From assembly GCA_905233835.1 (NCBI GenBank), contig CAJOGB010000020.1, positions 1 to 17,828 on the forward strand: a stretch of DNA of 17,828 nucleotides, in the 5' to 3' direction. This stretch comes from an uncultured Lachnospiraceae bacterium (GTDB taxonomy: Bacteria; Bacillota; Clostridia; Lachnospirales; Lachnospiraceae). The position numbers and the translations under genes were made by a program. The first letter of the stretch is position 1, and every line of letters begins with the position of its first letter. Under the pieces are notes generated by a model, which did no database searches, was not told the DNA's origin, and saw only the letters and a list, made by a program, of their open reading frames with translations. Shown here one piece after another: positions 1 through 8,865 of the stretch.

Positions 1-1548
1 ATGGGGCAGGGTCTTGTCCACGGAAACATTTAGTTTTAAATCTTTTTCCTTTGCCTTGAACCCTATCATATTTATGACATCGTTAATCAGAGATGCCAAA
101 TCATACTCCACCGAAATAATCTCCATTTTCCCGGCCTCTAACTTGGAAGAGTCCAAAATATCATTCACCAGCGACAAAAGGGTCTTGCCGGAGGTACGGA
201 TATCTAAGGCATATCGTCGGATGCTCTCCTCTTTGCTTTCACGGAGGATCATCTCATCCATACCCAAAACCGCATTAATCGGGATGCGGATTTCATGGGA
301 GACATTATTTAAAAAGTTGGTCTTATTCTCGCTGGCAAGCTTTGCCACACGTAAATCCTCTTCCAGTTTTTGCTCATTTATCACCCGATCCACATAGGAA
401 TTAATCTCAGTAGCCATCCGGGAAACATCGTGATATAGAGTCCCGATTTCGTCCCTGCTTTTAATATCCAACCTTGCAATCGCATTTAGCTTTTCTTCCT
501 GCTTCTCCCGGGATGCCGCAGAAAAATCGCGAATGACATTTGACATCATAATAATCGGTCGCGCCACCGTCCTCTGCATCAAAGCATCCGCCAGAACAAT
601 CAAAGGAACCATCACATTAAATATCAAAACAATGATTTTAATAATAAAGGCAACACCGGCGTTGTTAAACAAAAAGACCATTTCGGAGCCATCTGTACCA
701 TCCGTACTGCCTGCATTGGCTCCATCTTCCTTTTGAGAATCAGCGGTGGCTTCGCCGGGAGCTTCGGCAAACATATCATACATTTTCGAATACTCCGGGT
801 TCTCGCTTCTCTTACCCAAAATATCATCTGCCATATCCGGCAAAAGCTGGGAGACAAAGCCCGCTGCGGAAATACCGATAATCATCGCCTCTATCACAAT
901 GACTGCCTTTATTTTACGGGACAATCTGCTATTCATCTGCTCATTTAAAAGCTGTACCTCGTCCGAAGCGTCGTCCTTTTCATACCCCACACATGCAACA
1001 AACATCCTCTTTAAGCCATCCGGTGAAAACCGTACAAAAAGCCATATAACTACGGAGGCAAACAGACATTCCGGCATAACAACAATTACATTTTCCCCAA
1101 TCGTCTCCGGGGAAAAAGCCAGGATACCCTGCTGGGAAACCAGAGCAAAAATAATATTCCAAACAATACCGATGGCGATGTTGCTGATAACAGCTCCCAA
1201 AACAGCGGTTCTTTTTTTCTGATACCATCCCATCACGGAAAACCGGTAATAAAGCAACGCCGCAATCAGATAGGGAGTCGTGGCGTAGGCTTCATTGATG
1301 TCGGTAAAAATCGCATTCAGCAAAACGATGACATACGCCCCCATGGCCGGAGTAAGCCCACACAAACCGGCCAAAAGCGTCATCGGAATATCCCGGAAAG
1401 CGATTCTTTTGTCCATAACCTCCATATAGCCCATGGCTTCATCAAACTGTGTAAAAATCATATAGACAGCAATCAAAAGCACAGAAATCAGGGTCAGGGT
1501 ATAATATACAAATCTCTTTTTTCGACTTTCAAATCTTCCTTCACTCAT
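1..1548 (-). CDS. Membrane sensor histidine kinase, partial (C-terminus beyond window edge)
   Basis: The frame starts at ATG 1548 after a GGAG ribosome binding site and stays open for 516 codons to the window edge. Hydrophobic segments lie near residues 13-33, 54-82, 92-104, 113-138, 152-173, 212-236 and 298-322, so it is an integral membrane protein; the N-terminal set resembles a 5TM sensor module (inference). Between the last two segments is an acidic, Gly/Ser-rich extracytoplasmic loop (about 240-297). A HAMP-like linker follows (about 325-390, with DEIGTLYHDVSRMA), then a short coiled coil and a HisKA domain with the H-box NNVSHEIRIPINAVLGM, phospho-acceptor His418. The position after HEIR is Ile rather than the common Thr. 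The ATP-binding domain and any receiver lie outside the window, so whether it is a hybrid kinase cannot be seen. Expected role: autophosphorylation on His in response to an external signal. No response regulator is visible. Confidence 0.88.
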   Translation of the reverse strand, partial: MSEGRFESRKKRFVYYTLTLISVLLIAVYMIFTQFDEAMGYMEVMDKRIAFRDIPMTLLAGLCGLTPAMGAYVIVLLNAIFTDINEAYATTPYLIAALLYYRFSVMGWYQKKRTAVLGAVISNIAIGIVWNIIFALVSQQGILAFSPETIGENVIVVMPECLFASVVIWLFVRFSPDGLKRMFVACVGYEKDDASDEVQLLNEQMNSRLSRKIKAVIVIEAMIIGISAAGFVSQLLPDMADDILGKRSENPEYSKMYDMFAEAPGEATADSQKEDGANAGSTDGTDGSEMVFLFNNAGVAFIIKIIVLIFNVMVPLIVLADALMQRTVARPIIMMSNVIRDFSAASREKQEEKLNAIARLDIKSRDEIGTLYHDVSRMATEINSYVDRVINEQKLEEDLRVAKLASENKTNFLNNVSHEIRIPINAVLGMDEMILRESKEESIRRYALDIRTSGKTLLSLVNDILDSSKLEAGKMEIISVEYDLASLINDVINMIGFKAKEKDLKLNVSVDKTLPH

Positions 1549-1611
1549 AAAAGCTCCGTTTTTCGCGCAGATTCTCCAATTCAAAAGCAGACACTCGTCT
1601 CGTTTCAAAAT

Positions 1612-1691
1612 TGTGGATAACTTAGTTGGTTTTTCCATCAACCATCGAGATAAGAGATTTTATCCCCAAAAAACACCTGGACTTATCCACA
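1612..1691. promoter_or_regulatory. Pair of inverted perfect DnaA boxes in intergenic gap
   Basis: TGTGGATAA at 1612-1620 and TTATCCACA at 1683-1691 are two exact copies of the DnaA-box consensus in opposite orientation, 62 bp apart. A one-mismatch copy (TTATCCCCA, 1660-1668) lies between them. They sit in the 224-bp gap (1549-1772) between the two kinase genes, upstream of the membrane kinase. Two exact 9-mers within 80 bp are unlikely by chance. Binding by DnaA is inferred. No convincing sigma-A promoter or terminator was found in this gap. Confidence 0.5.
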
Positions 1692-1772
1692 TTTGCACAA
1701 TTTGTTTATTTGTCCGAATTGTATGAATTTTTCATTTTCAATCTTTAATAATTTGGTTGTCTTAAGAATCAA

Positions 1773-3810
1773 CTATATCTCTTCCATCATTTTTTCAATA
1801 ACAACCGGTTTTGTGATAAAGCCGTTCATGCCGGCCTCTTTTGCCTTCTGACGATCCTCCTCGAAGGCATTTGCGGTCATGGCCACGATAGGTGTTTTGG
1901 AAATCACCGGGTCTTTTAACTTTCGAATTTCTCTGGTGGCTTCGTAACCGTTCATGGTGGGCATCTGAATATCCATCAAAATCAGATCGATTTCTCCCGG
2001 TTTGGCACGCATCATTTCTTCTACCGCCAAGTCACCGTCTTCCACTTCCCGAACCGTAAAGCCGGCCTCCTCCAAAATCTCTCTGGCGATTTCTCGGTTC
2101 AAGAGATTATCCTCCACAAGAAGAACATTTCCACCCTTTTCGATGGGGGTGGGAGCAGTCTCCGGTGTCACATCGGATTTGGACACGTATTCCGTTTCAA
2201 TCTTATTCGCCACGTTTCGATACTGCTGCCGTTTCAAATCAAAGGTGATGATAAATTCGGTACCCACACCCTTTTCACTTTTTACACGGACCGTACCGCC
2301 GATCATATCCAAGATATTTTTCGCCAAGGACATTCCAAGACCCGTTCCCTGGATACCGCTTTGGGTGGAAGACTGTTCCCGTTCAAAGGGCTGGAACAAT
2401 CGTTTTTGGAATTCCTCGGACATACCGATACCGGAGTCCTTTACCCGTACCTCATAGCGACTGTAATCCGGAAGCACCGCTTTTTTCTGTGATACGGTAA
2501 TGGAAACATCTCCGCCGTAAGGGGTGTATTTTACAGCATTGGACACAAAATTAAGAAGCATCTGCTTCATACGAAGCTTATCGCATACAACGGCATCGTC
2601 TTTTAATTCCGATAAGTTGATGACATAATTGATATTCTTATCCTGAATGGCACCACCTTCGATAGTCCAGATATCATGGATGAGTTCGGAAATTCGATAA
2701 TCCTCTTCCAATAACCTGGCACGTCCGCTTTCGATACGGCTCATATCCAGAACATTATTTAAAAGATCAAGCAAGTGCTTGGATGCCACCATAATTTTTC
2801 CCAAGCATTCGGACACTTTTTTCTCATCGTCCACATGAACCTGAGCGATCTCCGTATATCCGATAATGGCGTTCATGGGAGTGCGAATATCATGGGACAT
2901 ATTGGATAAGAACATGCTCTTTGCTTCATTGGCATGTTTCGCCTGATCTAGCGCATCTTCCAAGAACTTCTTTTGGCGTTCGTTTTCCTTATATTCTTCT
3001 TCCACATTTGCATGACCCAAAATCGCCTTTGTCGGGTCATTTGAAATGCGAACCCACTTTAATACGTAGTGAACCAACTCATTTCCGTCGCCCCGAGCCA
3101 AGAAACGAATAGCGTAACTATCCTTTTCCGATAAGTGATGAATCACGTTTTCCGCTGTCATCAAATCAAAAAGGATGTTTTTATCCTGTGGAGCCACATC
3201 TCGCTCCACATAGGATTTGTATGCCTTTTCATAGTCGTTATTGAAAAACTTTTCAAAGGAATTACGGAAACGCTCGGACATATAATCGCTCATTCGAAGA
3301 ATATCGAAGGCCCCCGCATCCAAATCCACATAGTAACAGGTCTCGTACTCTCCGGCCAAACACTGAATCATCTCCATCTGGCGGGACCAAGGCCAGTTCA
3401 TCCCCTTTGACACGTAAAAAATCCATGTCGGAGGAATCATCCACACGAAGAAGGGAAAACAGCACCTTTACCGCCACGCCGTTTCGACGTTCCAAGGCGC
3501 GATAAACCACCTTACGATAGGTTCCGAATATCGTAGGATAAGAATATTCAAAAGAATCATTTTTTGAAAGGTAATCTTTAAGATAAGCAATGGTTCCCCT
3601 TTCATAGCGCTCTTCACGGAAGGTGTCCGTTACGTTTTCGCAATGCTTACTGTGGAACACACTGTAGGTATCATGATCTTCCATATCGGAGGTGGTAAAA
3701 CCCTCCTCCCTTTTTATAAGATCGATGGTATCATTTTCAAGATCGATAACATATACAAGAATATAATCCCGCATCATGCTGTCGTAGATTTGATTTTTTA
3801 ATTCGTCCAT
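1773..3810 (-). pseudogene. Cytoplasmic hybrid histidine kinase (two PAS-like regions, HisKA, HATPase, receiver), frameshifted
   Basis: Two overlapping minus-strand frames read as one gene if one base is removed from the GGG run at 3383-3385; the corrected protein is 678 aa. I chose ATG 3810 over the ATG nine codons upstream because a GGGGAAGAG ribosome binding site (3817-3825) sits six bases before it. There is no signal peptide or membrane segment, so it is cytoplasmic. Two PAS-like sensory regions (about 15-120 and 125-275, each with a YVIDL/YYVDL-type strand) lead through a coiled coil to HisKA (SNMSHDIRTPMNAIIGY, His306). The HATPase follows (N-box NFVSNAVKY, Asn424; DSGIGM; GTGLGM), and then a receiver (VEDN; phospho-Asp613 in LMDIQMP; AMTANA; ITKPV) ending close to its last helix. 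The downstream frame alone would lack the first PAS region. Its ligand is unknown. The lesion may be a real mutation or a sequencing error. Confidence 0.85.
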
Positions 3811-3816
3811 ATCAAA

Positions 3817-3825
3817 CTCTTCCCC
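3817..3825 (-). promoter_or_regulatory. Ribosome binding site that sets the hybrid kinase start
   Basis: GGGGAAGAG reads toward ATG 3810 with six bases between. The alternative ATG at 3837 has no comparable site, which favours the shorter N-terminus. Confidence 0.65.
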
Positions 3826-3866
3826 TAAAAAAATCAAAACCGAATACGATTTCCCGTAACACTTCT

Positions 3867-3895
3867 ATTTTATCAGATAATTTAACAATTACCAA
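3867..3895 (-). promoter_or_regulatory. Sigma-A-type promoter for the hybrid kinase
   Basis: TTGGTA (3890-3895) and TAAAAT (3867-3872) are 17 bp apart on the minus strand. The -10 carries an extended TG motif (TGATAAAAT). It lies between the oppA1 terminator and the kinase start, which gives the kinase its own transcription unit. Confidence 0.6.
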
Positions 3896-3920
3896 CTTTT
3901 CTTTCATGCAAAAGTAATAC

Positions 3921-3957
3921 AAAAAGCCACCGACACGGATACCCGCATCGGTGGCTT
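3921..3957 (-). terminator. Intrinsic terminator of the opp1 operon
   Basis: On the minus strand AAGCCACCGA pairs perfectly with TCGGTGGCTT. The stem continues through two G-T wobbles and CGG/CCG to a GTAT loop, followed by TTTTT. It begins 34 bp after the oppA1 stop codon. Confidence 0.93.
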
Positions 3958-3991
3958 GAAACATTAAATGTTTTGTAATCTAATCTTTTTC

Positions 3992-5707
3992 TTATTCGGC
4001 AGTCTTTTCAGCATACATAAAGTACTTGTTCTGGTTCAATGACGCATAAACACCCTTTACGTTTGGCTTCTGAAGATAGATATCGTTGGAGTAGTAAATC
4101 GGAACGATTGCACCGGTTTCCATTAACATATCTTCTGCCTGACGCATTAAGTCAACACGCTTAGCAAAATCTGTTTCTGTGTAGATCTGGTTGATTAAAG
4201 CATCGTACTCATCCCACTTCGGAGCAGCAGCGCTGTTTGAAGTACCGAGCTGAGTATCGTTGTTTCCTCCACCTGAAAGCCACATTTCAAGCATGTTGAT
4301 CGGATCGTTAAAGTCTGCAATCCAACCGTTACGAGCGATATCGTAGTTACCTGCTTTTCTGTCTTCCAAGAATACGTTCCACTCTTCGGTTTCGATATTA
4401 ACTTCGATTCCCAAAGCGCCCCAGTCCTGCTGGATGCACTGTGCGATAGCTTCATGACCTGTACCTGAGTTTGTAAGGTAAGTAACGGAAAGTGCCGGAG
4501 AAATGGTGTATCCACCGTTTCCGTCATCTTCAAAGCTGTATCCACAATCTTCTAACAAAGCTTTTGCTTCTTCAACTTTCTCAGCACCGGTCTTGGTTGC
4601 ATCATAGTAACCGAAATCAGATGCTTCAAATACGCCGCCGTTACCGTCAGCCATTCCGTCCGGAATGAAGGTATCAGCAGGAACCTGTCCTGTCTGTCCA
4701 ACGGTATCTACGATGTACTGACGATCGATTAAGAGCGAAAGCGCCTGTCTCATCTCAGCAGCCTGCTCAGCGGTTAAGCCGTCGAACATCTTAGAACCTA
4801 CGTTGAAGCATACATAGTAAGTTCCCAATGTATCAATAATGTTAAATTCAGGATTGTCTAAAAGGTTTCCAACTTCATCTGTAGGAACAGAGTCAGCGAA
4901 ATCCAAATCTCCTGCATTGTAAGCAGCATAGATAGCTGTATCATCTGCAGAAAGCATGAACTCTAACTTCTCAAGCTTAACATCGTCAGCTCTGTAGTAG
5001 TTCGGGTTCTTTACATAAACCATAGATTCTTCATGGTTCCATGTATCAAGAGTGAATGCACCGTTAGATACAAATCCTGCTTCCTGAGCCCAGGCACCCG
5101 GTGTAGTTCCATCCGGATTAGCTTCTTCAACACCCTTCTGATATACAGGAAGGTAGGTTGGGAATGCAACTAAGTCAAGGAAGTATGCACATGGGCTAAC
5201 AAGCTGTACCTTTAAGGTATAGTCATCAACTGCCTCAACCTGAAGTGTACCGTCATCGTTTGTAGCGATCGGTGTAAACATGTAAGCATAGTCAGCTGCG
5301 GTTTCCGGTGCAACTGCACGGTTCCAGCTGTAAACAAAGTCATTTGCGGTTAACTCTTCACCGTTTGACCACTTAGACTCGATTAACTTAAATGTATAAG
5401 TAAGTCCGTCTTCAGAGATCTCCGGTTCACCATCAGAAAGTGCCGGCTGTAACTGGCTATTCTCATCATAAACATAAAGTCCTACGAATGAGTTAACAGC
5501 AAGGCAAGCGCCATCAACAGAAGAGTTGAGGGCCGGATCAAGATAGCCCGGTTCAGAAGCTAAGTTGATTCTCAAGGTTGTTGTGTCTGTGCTTGTAGTA
5601 GAAGCTGTAGCGTTTTCAGAGCCGCTCTTTGCGTCTTTGTTTCCGCCGCATGCAGCAAGTGAAACTACCATAGCACAAGCAAGAAGTGTTGCGATAATTT
5701 TCTTCAT
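3992..5707 (-). CDS. oppA: Oligopeptide ABC transporter substrate-binding lipoprotein OppA1
   Basis: A 571-aa protein whose N-terminus is a lipoprotein signal: MKK, a hydrophobic stretch, then the lipobox SLAAC with Cys20, followed by a Ser/Thr/Asn-rich linker. It should be anchored to the outer face of the membrane. The rest fits the family 5 solute-binding proteins (OppA/DppA/MppA): the early EPGYLDPALNSS segment, KLIESKWSNGEELTANDFVYSWNR, VYVKNPNYYRADDVKLEKLE, and near the C-terminus GWIADFNDPINMLEMW, which resembles the ADYNEPTSFL region of enterobacterial OppA. This suggests oligopeptides rather than sugars, but the ligand is inferred. Length is normal for the family. An AAAGGAG site precedes ATG 5707. 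It is the last gene of opp1, 73 bp after oppF1 and just before a strong terminator. No separate promoter is evident, so it is probably co-transcribed. Confidence 0.93.
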   Translation of the reverse strand: MKKIIATLLACAMVVSLAACGGNKDAKSGSENATASTTSTDTTTLRINLASEPGYLDPALNSSVDGACLAVNSFVGLYVYDENSQLQPALSDGEPEISEDGLTYTFKLIESKWSNGEELTANDFVYSWNRAVAPETAADYAYMFTPIATNDDGTLQVEAVDDYTLKVQLVSPCAYFLDLVAFPTYLPVYQKGVEEANPDGTTPGAWAQEAGFVSNGAFTLDTWNHEESMVYVKNPNYYRADDVKLEKLEFMLSADDTAIYAAYNAGDLDFADSVPTDEVGNLLDNPEFNIIDTLGTYYVCFNVGSKMFDGLTAEQAAEMRQALSLLIDRQYIVDTVGQTGQVPADTFIPDGMADGNGGVFEASDFGYYDATKTGAEKVEEAKALLEDCGYSFEDDGNGGYTISPALSVTYLTNSGTGHEAIAQCIQQDWGALGIEVNIETEEWNVFLEDRKAGNYDIARNGWIADFNDPINMLEMWLSGGGNNDTQLGTSNSAAAPKWDEYDALINQIYTETDFAKRVDLMRQAEDMLMETGAIVPIYYSNDIYLQKPNVKGVYASLNQNKYFMYAEKTAE

Positions 5708-5744
5708 AACTGTTTCTCCTTTTTCTTTATTATTTATTTTAAAC

Positions 5745-5762
5745 CGAGTATGAAGTCACTCG
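5745..5762 (-). promoter_or_regulatory. Small stem-loop in the oppF1-oppA1 gap
   Basis: CGAGT and ACTCG form a 5-bp stem with an 8-base loop, in the only sizeable gap (73 bp) inside opp1. No uridine tract follows directly. It could be an RNA processing or stability element that sets oppA1 level apart from the other genes; the stem is short and this is weak. Confidence 0.25.
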
Positions 5763-5780
5763 ACCTAAAACCAACAGTGA

Positions 5781-6761
5781 TTATTTGTTCCAGCAAGCAA
5801 CGAAATGTCCGTCACCTCGTTCGGTTAACGGAGGCATTTCCATAGCACATTTTTCCGTAGCATACTGACATCTGGTACGGAATGGGCATCCGCTCGGCAT
5901 GTTAAGCGGGCTTGGAACATCTCCCTCTAAAATGATTCGCTTACTGTTTCTGGCCGTCTCCGGATCCGGAATCGGTACTGCAGAAAGCAAACTTAAAGTA
6001 TACGGATGTATTGGGTTATCGTTTAATTCGTCTGCGTCCGCAATTTCCATCAGACGTCCCAAATACATAACCGCAATTCGGTCGGATATATGGCGCACTA
6101 CCAAAAGATCGTGGGCAATAAACAAATAAGCCACCCCCAACTTCTCCTGGAGTTCTTCAAACATATTAACCACCTGTGCCTGGATGGACACATCAAGTGC
6201 AGATACCGGTTCATCACATACGATAAACTTCGGATTTACTGCCAAAGCTCGAGCGATTCCGATTCTCTGGCGCTGTCCGCCGGAAAACTCATGAGCATAA
6301 CGCATGGCGTGCTCTGCATTTAATCCAACGGTTTCCATCAAAGATAAAATCTTTTCACGGCGCTCTACCTTAGAAGAATATAATTTATGAACATCTAAAG
6401 GTTCACCGATAATATCCTCAACCGTCATTCGAGGATCCAATGAAGAATAGGGATCCTGGAATACCATCTGCATCTGCTTTCTGTACGGATGCATGTCCAC
6501 ATCGATTTTCTGTTCACTGTCGAAAAGAACATCTCCGTCAAATACGATACGTCCGCCTGTAGGCTGATACAAACGAAGAAGCGTACGTCCTACAGTGGTT
6601 TTACCACATCCGGACTCTCCAACGAGACCTAAGGTCTCACCGGGTTTAATGGCAAAAGATACATCATCCACTGCCTTTAAAGTAAGCTTTTTAAAGCCTT
6701 CCTTTACCGGGAAATATTGTTTTAAATGTTCTACCTCAAGGAGGTATTTTTCTTCACTCAT
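5781..6761 (-). CDS. oppF: Oligopeptide ABC transporter ATP-binding protein OppF1
   Basis: A 326-aa nucleotide-binding subunit of the OppF/DppF type. Visible motifs: Walker A GESGCGKT (48-55), Q-loop in VFQDPYSSLDPR, signature FSGGQ (159-163), Walker B VCDEP (Asp183, Glu184), D-loop SALD and switch His217. The C-terminal oligopeptide-transporter extension has Cys292, 298, 305 and 323; related ATPases in some bacteria bind a [4Fe-4S] cluster there, and here that is inference. I chose ATG 6761, not the in-frame ATG seven codons upstream, because a perfect AAGGAGG (6768-6774) lies six bases before it. The oppD1 stop codon is one base away, so the two ATPases are translationally linked and should form the heterodimeric motor under OppB1/OppC1. 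Confidence 0.95.
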   Translation of the reverse strand: MSEEKYLLEVEHLKQYFPVKEGFKKLTLKAVDDVSFAIKPGETLGLVGESGCGKTTVGRTLLRLYQPTGGRIVFDGDVLFDSEQKIDVDMHPYRKQMQMVFQDPYSSLDPRMTVEDIIGEPLDVHKLYSSKVERREKILSLMETVGLNAEHAMRYAHEFSGGQRQRIGIARALAVNPKFIVCDEPVSALDVSIQAQVVNMFEELQEKLGVAYLFIAHDLLVVRHISDRIAVMYLGRLMEIADADELNDNPIHPYTLSLLSAVPIPDPETARNSKRIILEGDVPSPLNMPSGCPFRTRCQYATEKCAMEMPPLTERGDGHFVACWNK

Positions 6762-6762
6762 C

Positions 6763-7761
6763 TTATGCCTCCTTACTGTCAAACATTTCTTTTACATTCA
6801 TCCAACAACTTGCCAAATGGCTGTCCGAAATACGAAGTTCCTCCGGAACCTCGGAAAGACAAATCTTCATGGCCTCATCACAACGAGGGCAGAATGCACA
6901 TCCCTTTGGCATATTTAAAAGGTTAATGGGTGTTCCTCCGATAGGAACCAACTTTTCGCCCATGTTATCAAGTCTCGGGATGGAACGAAGAAGTCCCTTT
7001 GTATATTCATGTGCCGGACGATAGAAAATATCATCTGCGGTACCGCGTTCGCAAACACGTCCGCCGTACATAACGATAATCTCATCACACATGGAAGCGA
7101 TGACACCAAGGTCATGGGTTACCATGATAATTGCCATACCAAGCTTTTCCTGTAACTCTTTCATGAGGTCCAAAATCTGTGCCTGAATGGTAACATCAAG
7201 TGCGGTAGTCGGCTCATCCGCGATTAAGATATCCGGTTCGCAGGCCAAAGCCATAGCGATCATATCACGCTGTCTCATACCGCCGGAATGCTCATGTGGA
7301 TACTGTTTTAAACGCTTCTGGGGATCGTTTACACCAACCAAAGTAAGAAGTTCGATGGCACGCTCTTTTGCTTCGGCCTTGGTTTTATTGGTATGAAGCA
7401 TAATAGCTTCTTCCAACTGATATCCTACGGTAAACACCGGGTTTAAGGAAGTCATGGGATCCTGGAAAATAATGGAACACTTACTTCCGCGGAAGGACTG
7501 CATTTCCTTTTCGGAAAACTTTGTAATGTCCTGTCCTTTATATTTTACCTCGCCCTCGGTAATTCTACCGGTTTGAGCCAAAATCTGCATAATAGAATAT
7601 GCGGTAACGGATTTTCCGGAACCGGATTCACCAACGATTCCCAATGTCTTTCCCGGTTCTAAGGAAAAAGACACACCGTTAACAGCCTTTACCTCACCCA
7701 CATCCGTAAAAAAGCTTGTGTGGAGGTTATTTACTTCTAATACGTAATTCTTATCTGACAT
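6763..7761 (-). CDS. oppD: Oligopeptide ABC transporter ATP-binding protein OppD1
   Basis: A 332-aa ABC ATPase of the OppD/DppD type, partner of OppF1. Motifs: Walker A GESGSGKS (44-51), Q-loop Gln100 in IIFQDPMTSLNP, signature HSGGM (158-162), Walker B ILIADEP (Asp182, Glu183), switch His216. The C-terminal extension has a cysteine cluster (Cys288, 291, 294, 301, 319), a candidate metal or Fe-S site. The signature motif begins with His (HSGGM) where Leu or Phe is usual, a mild oddity that leaves the SGG core intact. AGGAGG lies six bases before ATG 7761, and the gene starts nine bases after the oppC1 stop codon. The protein acts on the cytoplasmic face, hydrolysing ATP to drive import. Confidence 0.95.
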   Translation of the reverse strand: MSDKNYVLEVNNLHTSFFTDVGEVKAVNGVSFSLEPGKTLGIVGESGSGKSVTAYSIMQILAQTGRITEGEVKYKGQDITKFSEKEMQSFRGSKCSIIFQDPMTSLNPVFTVGYQLEEAIMLHTNKTKAEAKERAIELLTLVGVNDPQKRLKQYPHEHSGGMRQRDMIAMALACEPDILIADEPTTALDVTIQAQILDLMKELQEKLGMAIIMVTHDLGVIASMCDEIIVMYGGRVCERGTADDIFYRPAHEYTKGLLRSIPRLDNMGEKLVPIGGTPINLLNMPKGCAFCPRCDEAMKICLSEVPEELRISDSHLASCWMNVKEMFDSKEA

Positions 7762-7770
7762 GATATCCTC

Positions 7771-8853
7771 CTAATCAAGCTTTGAATCGAAGGCGTCGCG
7801 AAGTCCGTCGCCTAAAAGGTTCAAGGCAAGTACAATCAAACAAATAACCACTGCAGGGATAACCAAACGTTGTGGATATGACTGCATGGCAGCTCTTGCA
7901 TCATTGGCAAGAGATCCGAGGGACGAAAGGGGTACGGAAACACCGAGTCCCAAGAAACTTAAGTAGCTCTCCGTAAAGATTGCTGAGGGAATCTGTAACG
8001 CCGTGGTAATAATAATTACGGATAAGCAGTTGGGTAAAATATGTGTTTTTAAAATTCTGCGGTTGGATGTACCGATACATTTTGCCGCCAACACATATTC
8101 ATTATTTTTAATGGTAAGAATCTGACCACGAATCAGTCGTGCCATACCTACCCAGTACAAAAGGCCGAATACGATAAACATGGAAATCATGTTGGAACCC
8201 AGTTTTGCCAACACCGTTCCTTCAAAAAGCGCACCCAAACGTTCCTTAAATACTACGGAAAGCAAAATGATAATTAACATATCCGGAAGTGAATATATGA
8301 TATCCACGATTCGCATCATAATAAGATCCACTCTTCCGCCGAAGTATCCGGCGATAGATCCGTAAATGATACCGATAATAACTACCATGACAGCAGCTAC
8401 GACACCGACTGCCAAAGAAACTCTGGTGCCGTAGATTACACGAATGAAGTAATCACGTCCAAGTCCGTCGGTTCCGAATAAATGGGGGAATAGCTTCTCT
8501 CCTGTCTTATCCATGTATGCCTGTTCTCTGGCAGAATATTCCATCATGCCAAGATTTGCACTACCCTTATCACGAACACCGTCTACGGTAATAATCTGAT
8601 CATAGGAATAAGGTACAAATGCAGGTGCCACCAAAATAATAAGAACAATCAAAAGCAAAACCACGATACTCGCCATAGCAAGAGGGTTTTTGCGAAGTCT
8701 TCTCATACCGTCTTTAAAGAAGGTGGTGGACTCTCCCATTACGTCCTGCTGACGCTTTTCATCTTCCGTCGCCTTCTCAAAATTAGCGGAACTAAATTTA
8801 GAAAGATCGATTTGTGCAGAAAGGAAGTTTTTCTTTAAGTTTGCGTTATCCAA
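7771..8853 (-). CDS. oppC: Oligopeptide ABC transporter permease OppC1
   Basis: A 360-aa inner membrane permease. An N-terminal cytoplasmic tail of about 55 residues precedes TM1 (58-80). A normal extracytoplasmic segment leads to the family motif HLFGTDGLGRD (124-134), followed by the permease core with about five further membrane segments. The EAA loop that contacts the ATPase is visible (NEYVLAAKCIGTSNRRILKTH, 251-271). The C-terminus GDGLRDAFDSKLD is typical of OppC/DppC. The start is TTG 8853, eight bases after AGGAGG; no nearby ATG fits. The gene begins 12 bases after the oppB1 stop. It provides half of the transmembrane channel with OppB1 and is a useful canonical comparison for the enlarged OppC2. 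Confidence 0.94.
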   Translation of the reverse strand: MDNANLKKNFLSAQIDLSKFSSANFEKATEDEKRQQDVMGESTTFFKDGMRRLRKNPLAMASIVVLLLIVLIILVAPAFVPYSYDQIITVDGVRDKGSANLGMMEYSAREQAYMDKTGEKLFPHLFGTDGLGRDYFIRVIYGTRVSLAVGVVAAVMVVIIGIIYGSIAGYFGGRVDLIMMRIVDIIYSLPDMLIIILLSVVFKERLGALFEGTVLAKLGSNMISMFIVFGLLYWVGMARLIRGQILTIKNNEYVLAAKCIGTSNRRILKTHILPNCLSVIIITTALQIPSAIFTESYLSFLGLGVSVPLSSLGSLANDARAAMQSYPQRLVIPAVVICLIVLALNLLGDGLRDAFDSKLD

Positions 8854-8865
8854 TTTCTGCTCCTC

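Noticed and set aside
746..1222. A 158-codon plus-strand open frame
   Set aside because: It lies antisense to the membrane kinase, whose minus frame has clear membrane segments, a HAMP-like linker and an H-box. No ribosome binding site or family resemblance.
1549..1772. Chromosomal origin of replication suggested by the DnaA boxes
   Set aside because: Only two exact boxes, no AT-rich unwinding element and no origin-linked genes nearby. Regulatory or titration use is more likely.
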